Of a DNA stretch of 64,000 nucleotides, positions 41,941 through 51,520 are shown piece after piece; the first letter of the stretch is position 1; every line of letters starts with the position of its first letter. The stretch is from Deinococcus roseus (GTDB taxonomy: Bacteria; Deinococcota; Deinococci; Deinococcales; Deinococcaceae), in contig NZ_BMOD01000011.1 of NCBI RefSeq assembly GCF_014646895.1, forward strand, positions 74,507 through 138,506. Direction: 5' to 3'. Under the pieces are notes generated by a model. The model was given only the letters and a program-made list of their open reading frames with translations, did not search any database and was not told where the DNA came from. A program made the position numbers and the translations under genes.

Positions 41941-43149
41941 TCAGGCCACCACCACCCGGTCCCGACCTGCTTTCTTGGCCTGATACAGGGCCTGGTCTGC
42001 CCGGTTCACGGTTTCCAGAGGGTCTTCTGGGGTCCGGTACTTTGCCACGCCCATCGAGATGGTGATGTGCTGGGTGTGCTCGGTGTCCCGGATGGGGGTG
42101 CCAGCCACAGCTTTGCGGATGGTTTCTGCAAACTGCTGGGCTTCCAGCAAGGTGGTGTTGGGCAGCAAACAAATGAATTCCTCGCCGCCGTAACGGGCCA
42201 GAATGTCTTCGGGGCGCAGTTGCATCTGGATGCGGGCCACCAGCACCTTCAGAACGTGGTCTCCGAACAGGTGGCCTTTCTGGTCGTTGATGCGTTTGAA
42301 GTGGTCCAGGTCCATCATGATCAGGCACACCTCACTGTGGCTGTAGGGGGAGGCATACGCTTTCAGGTGCTCCAGAAAAGCCCGCCTGTTGAAGCATCCG
42401 GTCAGGGCGTCATTGAAAGCCATTTTGTTGCTGCGTCCCAGTGCGGCCTGCAGGTGGCCATTGACGGTGATGAGCTGTTCATTGCTTTCGCTGAGTTGTT
42501 CTTTGAAGCGGTGCACCTCTTCCAGCAGGATCCCCTGTTGCAGGTACAGTTCGATGGCTTTTCTGGAGATGGTGTGGGCCTGCTGGTGATAGCGGATCAG
42601 CACTCCGCAATAAATCAGTCCTCCCAGAGCCAGAAAACCATGGGTTTCATGCTGCTGCGCAGTCAGGGCCAGCCGAAAAATCAAAGGGAACAGGGTGAAA
42701 ACCACCATCAACGGATAAATCACCGGGACTGCAGCATAGGTGACCACACTTCCTGAAATCACCGCCACAATGTAAATCAGCATCAGGTAAAAACGTTCGG
42801 TGTGTTCAGGCTGAAAATACAGCATGGTAAAACAGGCCCAGCCCACGGCGCGGGTGGTGCTGAACACCAGTTCGCGGGTCAGCCAGTGTTCGGCAGCATG
42901 AAAATGCCGGATCTGGGGATAGCCGTAAACCGATCTGGCGTGCCAGAAAGCATGCACCAGCATGACCAGCGTCCAGCACAGGGTGAGCATGGGGGTCTGC
43001 CGGTAAAGCGAGGCCGCAAAGACCAGCACAGCAATGAAAGTCATCAGGACCGACTGGCGAACCTGCTCGTACAGTCGGTCCACACTTTCATCCAGAATGC
43101 GCTGTGACAGTGTTCTATGAACCATTCCCCACCATCCGTCCAGCCCCAT
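41941..43149 (-). CDS. Membrane GGDEF diguanylate cyclase
   Basis: 402 residues from MGLDGWWGMVHRT. The N-terminal half has about six membrane spans (SVLMTFIAVLVFAASLY, FYLMLIYIVAVISGSVV and others), then a linking helix (EEVHRFKEQLSESNEQL) and a GGDEF domain with an intact active site ARYGGEEFICLLP, LMMDLDHFKRINDQKGH and DQALYQAKKAGRD. This one should make c-di-GMP, unlike the protein at 20134. The start is uncertain; 43125 and 43230 are alternatives. Confidence 0.9.
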   Translation of the reverse strand: MGLDGWWGMVHRTLSQRILDESVDRLYEQVRQSVLMTFIAVLVFAASLYRQTPMLTLCWTLVMLVHAFWHARSVYGYPQIRHFHAAEHWLTRELVFSTTRAVGWACFTMLYFQPEHTERFYLMLIYIVAVISGSVVTYAAVPVIYPLMVVFTLFPLIFRLALTAQQHETHGFLALGGLIYCGVLIRYHQQAHTISRKAIELYLQQGILLEEVHRFKEQLSESNEQLITVNGHLQAALGRSNKMAFNDALTGCFNRRAFLEHLKAYASPYSHSEVCLIMMDLDHFKRINDQKGHLFGDHVLKVLVARIQMQLRPEDILARYGGEEFICLLPNTTLLEAQQFAETIRKAVAGTPIRDTEHTQHITISMGVAKYRTPEDPLETVNRADQALYQAKKAGRDRVVVA

Positions 43150-43280
43150 TGGCAAAGATGTGTGCAAAGTGAAGAGGGTAAGACCAGTATATTTTGTGAA
43201 GCCTTTCAGGTTTCTGTGCCACAACTGCATGGGTGACGCAGATCACAGAGATTGCTCAACTCCCGTATGATGGAGAACCG

Positions 43281-44003
43281 ATGTCGACCCATACCCCCCG
43301 TTCCTTCCCGCACACCGGTCATGTTTATGATGTGGCCGTGGTTGGTGCGGGCCTTGCTGGCAGCGAGCTGGCCCACCACCTGGCCCAAAAGGGGCTGGAT
43401 GTGCTGCTGGTCACCCAGAGCCTGGACAGCGTGGGCAACCTGTTTCACCCCACCGTGGACACCACATTCCCTGCAAGTTCCCTGATGCAGCTCTCTCTGG
43501 AAAAATCCTTGCCAGACCGCAGCCTGTGGGTGTTTCACCGCAATGTGAAGCAAACGCTGGAACTGGCTCCAGGCATTCACCTGCTGCAGTCCTGTGTGAC
43601 CGCTCTGCACAAAGCCGAAGTGTTCCATCTGAGCACCTGGGAAGGCCCGGAGCGTCTGGCCCGCAAAGTGGTGCTGGCGGTGGGCAGCTTTCTGGATGCG
43701 CAGCTCACCATCGGCAACATCACCGAGGAGTCCGGCAGGCTCTCGGAAATTGCCTACAGCTTTCTGCACCAGGATTTGCTGGGACAGGGCTTTGAATTCA
43801 GCACCGCAACCCAGCAGGCCCCGGAAACCGGAGAAGCCGTGCCTTACTCTGTCCGTTTCCAGGCCCTGAAACAAACGGAACTGGAAGGCTTCCAGCTGAA
43901 ACGCATTCCAGATCTGTATGCTCTGGGCCGCTGCACCGAAGGCGAGCACACCTACCAGAGCGTGGTGCAGGACGCTTTGCGTCTGGCAGAGGTGCTGTCA
44001 TGA
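43281..44003 (+). CDS. Short MnmG/GidA-like FAD protein
   Basis: 240 residues, much shorter than MnmG (about 620). FAD-binding motif VYDVAVVGAGLAGSELAHHLAQKG at the N terminus, LLVTQSLDSVGNLFHPT (the MnmG-like segment), RKVVLAVGSFLDAQL, and the C-terminal RIPDLYALGRCTEGEHTYQSVV. Only the FAD domain remains; the tRNA-binding part of MnmG is missing. GGAG precedes the ATG. The ATGA overlap with trmB points to a tRNA role, but function is unproven. Confidence 0.82.
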   Translation: MSTHTPRSFPHTGHVYDVAVVGAGLAGSELAHHLAQKGLDVLLVTQSLDSVGNLFHPTVDTTFPASSLMQLSLEKSLPDRSLWVFHRNVKQTLELAPGIHLLQSCVTALHKAEVFHLSTWEGPERLARKVVLAVGSFLDAQLTIGNITEESGRLSEIAYSFLHQDLLGQGFEFSTATQQAPETGEAVPYSVRFQALKQTELEGFQLKRIPDLYALGRCTEGEHTYQSVVQDALRLAEVLS

Positions 44004-44944
44004 TCTTCAGACCCTCGGATTTTCTGTTTCCAGACCACAAAGCCCGGCTCTATCCTGAGACCCCCGACCTTCCCTGGCACCTGGAGGTGGGTTTCGGAGA
44101 TGGCCGTTTCTGGGTGCAGCAGGCCCAGGCCGAACCGGCCAATTACCTGGGGGTGGAAATCTCCGGGGTCAGTTTGCTCAAGGCAGAAAAGAAGCTGCAG
44201 GATGCAGGCCTGAAGAATGCCATCCTGACCCGCCTGCACGCCGATCCCCTGATTCAGGGGGTGGTTCCCGAGCACGGTCTGGACCGCATTTATGTGAATT
44301 TCCCGGACCCCTGGCCCAAACACGAGCACAACCGCCTGCTGCAGGTGCCGTTTTTTGAGATGGTGTCTTCCCGTCTGAAACCAGATGGGGAAATCTGGTT
44401 CACCACCGATCACGAAGAGTATTTTCAGTTCGCGCTGGAGCAGGCCAGACAGTCAGGTCTTTTTGAACTGATCGAATGCGCACCCCCTGCTGCCGCTTTG
44501 CAGACCAAATACGCCCTGAAATGGCAGGACCTGGGATTTGACGTGTACCACGTGCGTTTCCGGGTCAAAGCCTTCAAGACCATTGCACCATATCAGGTGT
44601 TCACGGAGGATGACATGCCCCACAGCATTCTGGTCGCAGGGGACTCCCTGAACCTTTCAGATTTCCAGAAAACCGTCTACCGCTACCAGAACCGCACCAT
44701 CATCCTGCTGGAGGTCTTTCAGAACCTGCGCCACCAGGGGCATGTGTTTCTGGCCCACATTGAGGAGGAGCACCTCACCCAGGAGATCCTGGTGCAGGTG
44801 ACCCCCCGCGAGGACGGCACCACCCTGGTGAAAACCGCCAAATTCGGCAACCCGCTGATCACCGAAGGGGTGAAACTGGCAGTCAGGAGCGTCACGGAGT
44901 ACCTGAAAGACCGGGGGTATCAGGTCACCCACACGGCGTACTGA
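44000..44944 (+). CDS. trmB: tRNA (guanine-N7-)-methyltransferase TrmB with C-terminal extension
   Basis: 314 residues against about 210-240 for most TrmB. SAM motif LEVGFGDGRFWVQQA, YLGVEISGVSLLKAEKK, VNFPDPWPKHEHNRLL and FTTDHEEYFQFA place it as TrmB, which methylates G46. The last 100 residues form an extra beta-rich domain (PHSILVAGDSL ... GHVFLAHIEEEHLTQEILVQVTP), a type of C-terminal extension also known from Thermus-group TrmB. Coupled to the MnmG-like gene. Confidence 0.93.
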   Translation: MIFRPSDFLFPDHKARLYPETPDLPWHLEVGFGDGRFWVQQAQAEPANYLGVEISGVSLLKAEKKLQDAGLKNAILTRLHADPLIQGVVPEHGLDRIYVNFPDPWPKHEHNRLLQVPFFEMVSSRLKPDGEIWFTTDHEEYFQFALEQARQSGLFELIECAPPAAALQTKYALKWQDLGFDVYHVRFRVKAFKTIAPYQVFTEDDMPHSILVAGDSLNLSDFQKTVYRYQNRTIILLEVFQNLRHQGHVFLAHIEEEHLTQEILVQVTPREDGTTLVKTAKFGNPLITEGVKLAVRSVTEYLKDRGYQVTHTAY

Positions 44945-45003
44945 ATGTCTATAAGCGTCCTTGCCACTGATTCCCCTCCCTCGATTACGTTAGAATCATA
45001 AAC

Positions 45004-47235
45004 ATGTCCTGGCTGGTTGTGCTTCCCCTCCCCATTCCTGCGCTGGATTTTTCGCCACCACACGGGTTTTCTGGTGACCTTCCCCTGGGACACCGCGTGG
45101 TGGTGCCCTGGCAGGGGGGCATCAAAATCGGCATTGTGGTGGCTGCAGGTCAGGCCCACACCCACCGCCTGCGTGAGGTGATTCAGGTGCTGGATCCGTG
45201 GGTCCATCCCAGCCTGATTACGACCCTCAAAGCCTACGAAACCCTCAGTGGCACCCCTCTGGGCCTGCTGTACTGTGATGCCATCACCTGCGGATGGGAA
45301 CCCCACCTGAAGCATCTGGTGCGGCCCGTGGAGGGCACCGACCTCAGCCTCTTTGGTCTGGAATTGCCCACCGACTGGAGCACAGCCGTGGACAGCCCTG
45401 TTGCCCTGGACCAGGTGCGGGAACAGGGTTTGCTGGAAGAGCGTTTTGAATTCCCCATCCGCACCGAACTGGCTTACCGGGGACTGCTGGACGGCAAGGA
45501 CAACCTCACCCCCAAGCAGAAACACGCCTGGAAAACCCTGCTGACCATCAAAGAAGCGGCTTCGCTGGCTGAGTGGGCCAGGAACGCCGAGGTGAGCACC
45601 AGTGTGGTTTCGGGGGTGCTGGCCCGGGGCTGGGCGGAAGCTTTCGAGCGACCTGCAGGCCCCCCTGAATGTGTTCCCATCATGGAACGCAACCTGAAAA
45701 AAGCCGAATGGGACATCCCCCAGTCGGGTGTCTCCAGGCTGCATGGGGGGCACCCCATCGAGCGCTTCCAGCACCTCAAAACCCTGATCGAGCAGCACCT
45801 GGGCACCGGAGTGATGTATCTGACACCGGACAATTACCGTCTGGAACGGGCATGGCAGGCCCTTTCCCACCTGGGAGCCCAGTGCTACTCTGGCAGCCTG
45901 AACCCCCTGCAAAGGGACCACATCTGGCAGCAGGTGCGGGAAGGGCAGTGCAGGATGGTGATTGGCACGTATGGTGCCCTGGCCCTGCCTTTCCCGGACC
46001 TCAGCATGATCATCCTTGAAGAAGAAGGGAGTGATGCTTACAAGCTGCTGTCTGGCTCCAAGATGTACATGGCGGATCTGACGGCAACCCTGGCCCACCA
46101 GCGGGAAAGCCTGCTGGTGTACACCGGATCGGTGCCTGCGGTGGAAAGCCTCAAAGTGCCCGGAACGGTGCTCGCTCCTCCTCCACCACGGGTGCATGTG
46201 GTCAATTACGCCGAGGGCTCCAGCCAGCCCGAAACCGGCCCCCTCTCCATGCAACACATGAAGCCCGCCCTGGAAGGCTATCCCCTTTCGCAGGACCTGC
46301 GCAAGGTGCTGACCCAGGTGGCAGAACGGGGCAGACAGGCGGTGCTGTTCGCACCGCGCAAAGGGTACAGTGCCCTGATCCGCTGTCGGTCCTGCGGGTA
46401 CATCCCCTTCTGCAAACACTGCGATGTGCCCCTCAAATTCCACCAGGGCACCCGCCTGATGCAGTGCCACCAGTGCGGTTACCGGGAAGGCCCACCCAGC
46501 ACCTGTCCCAAATGCAGGGGGGCGATCTGGCAACCCAAAGGCCCCGGCACCGAATGGATCCTGCAGGAAACCCGGCAGTTGTTGCCCGGGTTTGCCGTGT
46601 ACCGTTACGACAAGGACCACCAGGACGACCTGCGTCCCATCTACGAGGGGCACCCTGGCATCGTGATCGGAACCCAGGCCCTCTTGCAGGAAAAAGCCCC
46701 TCCAGAACTGGCCCTGATCAGCCTGACCCTGGCCGACAGCTGGCTGGGCCACTCGGATTTTCGCACCGATGAGCGTTACCACAAGCTGCTCAGGCAACTG
46801 CTGGAATGGCATCCCAGAAAATCTCCCCTGCTGGTGGTGCAAACCTTCCAGGCACTGCATCCAGCCCTGCTTGCTGTCACCGAAGGCAAACCTGCAGACC
46901 ACTTCCCGCTGCAGGATCTGGGCAGGCGGGAACTCCTGATGTACCCCCCTTACAGCCTGCTGGCCCAGGTGGAGGTGGCCTCCAGAGACAAAGCCCGCTC
47001 GGAAAGCGTGGCAGAGGACATCCAGAAACACCTCACCGCAAGGGGTGCAGATGCAGAAGAGGTGCTTGGACCTGCCCCAGCGCCCATCGGCAAAATCAGA
47101 GGTCTGTTCCTGACCCACCTGCTGCTGAGGGCCACCACCCAGGAGCGCCTGAAAACCCTGCTCACCCACATGGATGAGGAGCGCTGGAAAGCCCGGGTGC
47201 GCATCGAGATCAACCCCAGAAGTGCCAATTTCTGA
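45004..47235 (+). CDS. priA: PriA-like primosomal protein with degenerate helicase motifs
   Basis: 743 residues. The C-terminal zinc-binding cysteines are intact (CRSCGYIPFCKHCDVPL, MQCHQCGYREGPPSTCPKC), as is the N-terminal DNA-binding region. The Walker A lysine loop is missing: the expected position reads GTGVMYLTPDNYRLER. The DEEH box is LEEEGSDAY. ATP-driven unwinding is thus not expected. D. radiodurans PriA has been described as a pseudohelicase that still loads the replisome, and this protein fits that description. The ATG follows TAGAAT (44991-44996) by seven bases. Confidence 0.93.
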   Translation: MSWLVVLPLPIPALDFSPPHGFSGDLPLGHRVVVPWQGGIKIGIVVAAGQAHTHRLREVIQVLDPWVHPSLITTLKAYETLSGTPLGLLYCDAITCGWEPHLKHLVRPVEGTDLSLFGLELPTDWSTAVDSPVALDQVREQGLLEERFEFPIRTELAYRGLLDGKDNLTPKQKHAWKTLLTIKEAASLAEWARNAEVSTSVVSGVLARGWAEAFERPAGPPECVPIMERNLKKAEWDIPQSGVSRLHGGHPIERFQHLKTLIEQHLGTGVMYLTPDNYRLERAWQALSHLGAQCYSGSLNPLQRDHIWQQVREGQCRMVIGTYGALALPFPDLSMIILEEEGSDAYKLLSGSKMYMADLTATLAHQRESLLVYTGSVPAVESLKVPGTVLAPPPPRVHVVNYAEGSSQPETGPLSMQHMKPALEGYPLSQDLRKVLTQVAERGRQAVLFAPRKGYSALIRCRSCGYIPFCKHCDVPLKFHQGTRLMQCHQCGYREGPPSTCPKCRGAIWQPKGPGTEWILQETRQLLPGFAVYRYDKDHQDDLRPIYEGHPGIVIGTQALLQEKAPPELALISLTLADSWLGHSDFRTDERYHKLLRQLLEWHPRKSPLLVVQTFQALHPALLAVTEGKPADHFPLQDLGRRELLMYPPYSLLAQVEVASRDKARSESVAEDIQKHLTARGADAEEVLGPAPAPIGKIRGLFLTHLLLRATTQERLKTLLTHMDEERWKARVRIEINPRSANF

Positions 47236-47448
47236 GTCAAGCTGTGGGTTGGCCTGTCTTCCACTGGAGGGACAACAGACCCGGTTTTTCCATTAAACTG
47301 CTTGTTGAGGTTCACCAGAAGCACTGAGGTGCTTTCTGGCTGAGCAAAGCGCCCCGTGCGACGCTTTAAGGGCAAGAGAGCGAACAGAACGGTCAGGACA
47401 CCCAGACCACTTGCAGTTCTTTTTGCACAGATCAACAGAGGAGGACCC

Positions 47449-47796
47449 ATGAACGGCCTTTACATGATTCACAAATACTTCGGTGAACTGCTGCAGATCA
47501 TTCCGGTGGTGCTGCTGGTGTGGTACGCCATCCGCAACAAAACCCCCCTGCAACGCATCGCCCCCATCATGCTGGACATCAACGTGCTGCTGGGCATTCT
47601 GGTGCTCTTTGTGCAGAAAATCCCGGTGTCGGTGTGGCACCCCGTGATGATGCTCATCGCGATGTTCCTCGGTCATTTCGTGGCCAGAAACACCAACCGC
47701 AGCGTGGTGATTGGGGCCTGGGTGGTCAATTTGCTCTTGATTGTGGGAGCCATTCTGCTGGCCAAAAAAGCCGTGGGCCCCATCCTCAGTTTCTGA
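47449..47796 (+). CDS. Small membrane protein, unknown function
   Basis: 115 residues, three or four hydrophobic segments (LLQIIPVVLLVWYAI, IMLDINVLLGILVLFV, VMMLIAMFLGHFVA, VIGAWVVNLLLIVGAILLAKK). AGAGGAGGACCC precedes the ATG. No family recognised. The leader has a hairpin CCAGAAGCAC / GGTGCTTTCTGG (about 47315-47340). It is convergent with mscL. Confidence 0.8.
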   Translation: MNGLYMIHKYFGELLQIIPVVLLVWYAIRNKTPLQRIAPIMLDINVLLGILVLFVQKIPVSVWHPVMMLIAMFLGHFVARNTNRSVVIGAWVVNLLLIVGAILLAKKAVGPILSF

Positions 47797-47855
47797 TTTC
47801 AAAAGATTCAGAACCTGACAGAAGCAGGTCAAAAAAGTCAAAAAAGTCAAAAGAA

Positions 47856-47876
47856 AAAGCACCTTAAAGGTGCTTT
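47856..47876. terminator. Terminator between membrane gene and mscL
   Basis: AAAGCACCTT / AAGGTGCTTT with a one-base centre, an A run before and a T-rich stretch after. The mscL stop codon lies inside the stem. Confidence 0.75.
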
Positions 47877-48298
47877 CTTTCGTTTTCTGCAGCTTGCTGT
47901 TTCAGCAGCAAATCTCGAATTTCTCTCAGCAGTTCCTGGTCCAGCGTGAGGGAAGGTGGAGCGGGCTGCTCGGGTTTGGCTGCTTTGGCCTTGGCCAGTT
48001 GCATTTCCCGCAGGGTGCTCATGGGCAGCACCACCAGGTAATACACCACCGCAGCGGTGATCACAAAAGTCAGCACCACCGAAATGAAATCCCCATACAG
48101 AAAATCCACGCCAGCAAAGGTGAATTTTCCGCCCTTGAGCACCCCCTGCTGCACCCCGCCGGTGGCCAGTTTGATCATGGGGTTGATGAAAGCATTGGTG
48201 AACGAGGTCACCACCCCACTGAAAGCCGCTCCGATCACCACCCCCACCGCCAGATCCACAACGTTGCCCCGCATGATGAAATCTTTAAATCCTGCCAT
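47864..48298 (-). CDS. mscL: Large-conductance mechanosensitive channel
   Basis: 144 residues from MAGFKDFIMRGNVVDLAVGVVIGAAF, the MscL signature. The second span FISVVLTFVITAAVVYYLVV and the cytoplasmic helical end (LLREIRDLLLKQ) complete it. It opens under membrane tension to release solutes in osmotic downshock. GGGAGG precedes the ATG. Confidence 0.97.
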   Translation of the reverse strand: MAGFKDFIMRGNVVDLAVGVVIGAAFSGVVTSFTNAFINPMIKLATGGVQQGVLKGGKFTFAGVDFLYGDFISVVLTFVITAAVVYYLVVLPMSTLREMQLAKAKAAKPEQPAPPSLTLDQELLREIRDLLLKQQAAENERKHL

Positions 48299-48459
48299 GC
48301 TGATCCTCCCTGAGAGGATCATAACAGATGTGCATCATCCACACACCCGTCCCAGCCTCCCGTTCACAGTGCATTCACAGAAGCAGCAATTCCCTTTCAC
48401 ACGTCTGGGCTTACCTTAAGAACACGCCAGAAGGAACTGGTTCAAAGGAGAAAAAACAC

Positions 48460-48870
48460 ATGGACGTGATCATCAACAATCCCGCAGCACCCGCACAGTT
48501 TCAGGCCCCCGCTCAACTTCAGGGACAGGTTTACGCTCCCGCCCAGCCCCAGTTTTACGGCAATGGCTACGGCTTTCAGGGCCATCACCACCACGGCGGC
48601 TTCCCACTGCTGCTGCCCCTGCTGATCATTGGAGGCATTGTGCTGGCCAAGAAAATGAAACGCAGGCGCTGGGCCGAAATGCGAAGTGCACGGGGAAGCC
48701 AGGGTGTGAAAGACAGCCAGCAGGAATGGAACCCCAGAGACTTCTTCGAGAAGAAATCCGGCTGGTGGAACAAACAGGACTCCGCCGTGGAAATTGCCCG
48801 TGAGCGCTATGCAAGGGGAGAAATCTCTCTGGAACAACTGCAGGTGATCACGAAGACGCTGCAGGAGTGA
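48460..48870 (+). CDS. SHOCT-domain protein with one membrane segment
   Basis: 136 residues from MDVIINNPAAPAQFQ. A Pro/Gln/His-rich N terminus (GYGFQGHHHHGGF), one span (PLLLPLLIIGGIVLAKKMKRRR) and a C-terminal SHOCT motif (AVEIARERYARGEISLEQLQVI). Short C-terminal SHOCT helices occur in many unrelated membrane proteins and probably aid oligomerisation. AAAGGAG precedes the ATG. Confidence 0.85.
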   Translation: MDVIINNPAAPAQFQAPAQLQGQVYAPAQPQFYGNGYGFQGHHHHGGFPLLLPLLIIGGIVLAKKMKRRRWAEMRSARGSQGVKDSQQEWNPRDFFEKKSGWWNKQDSAVEIARERYARGEISLEQLQVITKTLQE

Positions 48871-48897
48871 TCGAGGCAGGAGTGAACGAGACACCAA

Positions 48898-48932
48898 GTC
48901 AAAAGCCAGCCCCCGACAGGCTGGCTTTTGAC
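48898..48932. terminator. Terminator after the SHOCT gene
   Basis: GTCAAAAGCCAGCC / GGCTGGCTTTTGAC, 14-bp perfect arms with a seven-base loop. It is shared with the convergent amtB gene. Confidence 0.88.
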
Positions 48933-48969
48933 TACATTGAGAGGAGAAGCGTGGATTTGTGAGGTTGGC

Positions 48970-50315
<1,346 letters not shown>

Positions 50316-50319
<4 letters not shown>

Positions 50320-50705
50320 TTCTTACCCCCCAAGGCAGCAGCAGTGGTTTCAGGTTGATTCACAGGCGTGAGGGCGTCCACGTCCTGTTCTCCGGTGCGG
50401 ATGCGGATCACCCGGTCGAGGGGTTGCACAAAAATCTTGCCATCGCCCACTTCTCCGGTGCGGGCACTCTGCAGGATGGCGTTCACAGCCACATCCACAA
50501 AGGGCTCGCTGACGGCGATTTGCAGGTGCACTTTTTCATGGAATTCCATGCGCACCTGGGTGCCCCGGTAGTGCTCGATGATTTCCCGTTCGCCTCCGTG
50601 ACCACTGACGCGACTGAGACTGATCCCTGTGACGCCCACCTTGAACAGGGCTTCTTTGACGTTGCCCAGTCTTTCCGGTCTGATGATGGCTGTGATGAGT
50701 TTCAT
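50316..50705 (-). CDS. glnK: PII nitrogen signal protein (GlnK/GlnB)
   Basis: 129 residues. MKLITAIIRPERLGNVKEAL at the N terminus, T-loop SGHGGEREIIEHYRGTQVRMEF, then VGDGKIFVQPLDRVIRIRTGE. The Tyr that is uridylylated in enteric PII (the position after RGxx) is Val here. Control by direct ATP/ADP and 2-oxoglutarate binding is therefore more likely. It should regulate the coupled AmtB. GGGAGG precedes the ATG. Confidence 0.95.
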
Positions 50706-50743
50706 AGCTGACCTCCCATGCCCGTTAAGGCTCTATGAAAGTA

Positions 50744-50772
50744 AGGATAGGGTGAAAAATGCATCATGTCAA
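50744..50772 (-). promoter_or_regulatory. glnK: Promoter of glnK-amtB
   Basis: On the minus strand TTGACA (50772-50767) and TATCCT (50749-50744) with exactly 17 bases between. The start site would be about 38 bases before the glnK ATG. Confidence 0.75.
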
Positions 50773-51338
50773 GAGAATTCTGGCAAGTTGTACAAATAAT
50801 GCTTCACAAGTCGCAAAATTTTGCATGGTTTTCAACAATACATCCACAGATTCCTGCTTCTCGTCCCAAAATCCAGGAACATGAGGAAGATTAGGTAAAA
50901 TTTCTGCCAGCCGTGCTGGATTTCTGGCACATCTGGGAACTTTTGGCCGGGTTTTGGCATCTAACCCTTTGAAAGGAGCACAGGCAGAAAAACGACTCCA
51001 CTCTGGCGTTCTTCCTGTCTGCTGCTCTGGTCCTGAATTCACACAAATTCTGGACCCTGCATCACCCTGCTTCAAATCATTTGCTGGCCCAAAAGGCCGT
51101 GATGGCTGGTTTTGTCGCGCTGGGCCGTCAGACCTCTGACCTCAGGATCACCTGCCACGCTCGGGTTCAGAAGGGTTCTTTCAGGGTTCTTTCTGGCCGC
51201 ACCCTCACACAGGCAAATGAAATTCAGTTTCAGAAAGGAGGTTTGAAAACAAAGCATGCACTTCCAGAAGAAGCATTGCCCGTTCTAGTGCATCTTTGGC
51301 CTCCTTTTCAGGGAGGGTAGAACATTCCATCTCCACAC

Positions 51339-51376
51339 AAAAGACCACCCCCAGTTTTTCCGTGGGTGGTCTTTTT
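51339..51376 (+). terminator. Terminator without an assigned gene
   Basis: 12-bp arms AAAAGACCACCC and GGGTGGTCTTTT, 13-base loop, then T and C. The plus strand has the better T run. It may also end transcription from apgM, which stops at 51521 on the minus strand. Confidence 0.7.
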
Positions 51377-51520
51377 CTGAGGTGGTCACATTCCATCAAC
51401 AAATTTGGCAAAGGACAGCACAGGCTGGAAAACCAGGTCGCAGCAACTGCAAAAAGAACCCTGCACAAAGAAAAAGCTCCAGCATCCAAAAGACGCTGAA
51501 GCTGAAAGACCAGAAAAAGG

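Larger units (their letters stand above)
50706..51520. other. 815-base gap, possible small RNA or small gene
   Basis: Beyond the glnK promoter, no secure gene. A 79-codon plus-strand frame at 51081-51320 has no good start. A strong plus-oriented hairpin with T run at 51339-51375 (AAAAGACCACCC / GGGTGGTCTTTT) follows it. AGGGTTCTTTC is tandemly repeated near 51172. It could encode a regulatory RNA. Nothing matching RNase P, tmRNA or SRP RNA was seen. Confidence 0.5.

Noticed and set aside
44920..47169. 749-codon minus-strand frame.
   Set aside because: Antisense shadow of priA, whose zinc motifs and leaderless promoter are clear.
45004..47235. priA as a decaying gene.
   Set aside because: The frame is full length and zinc motifs are intact. 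Loss of helicase motifs is already described for D. radiodurans PriA.
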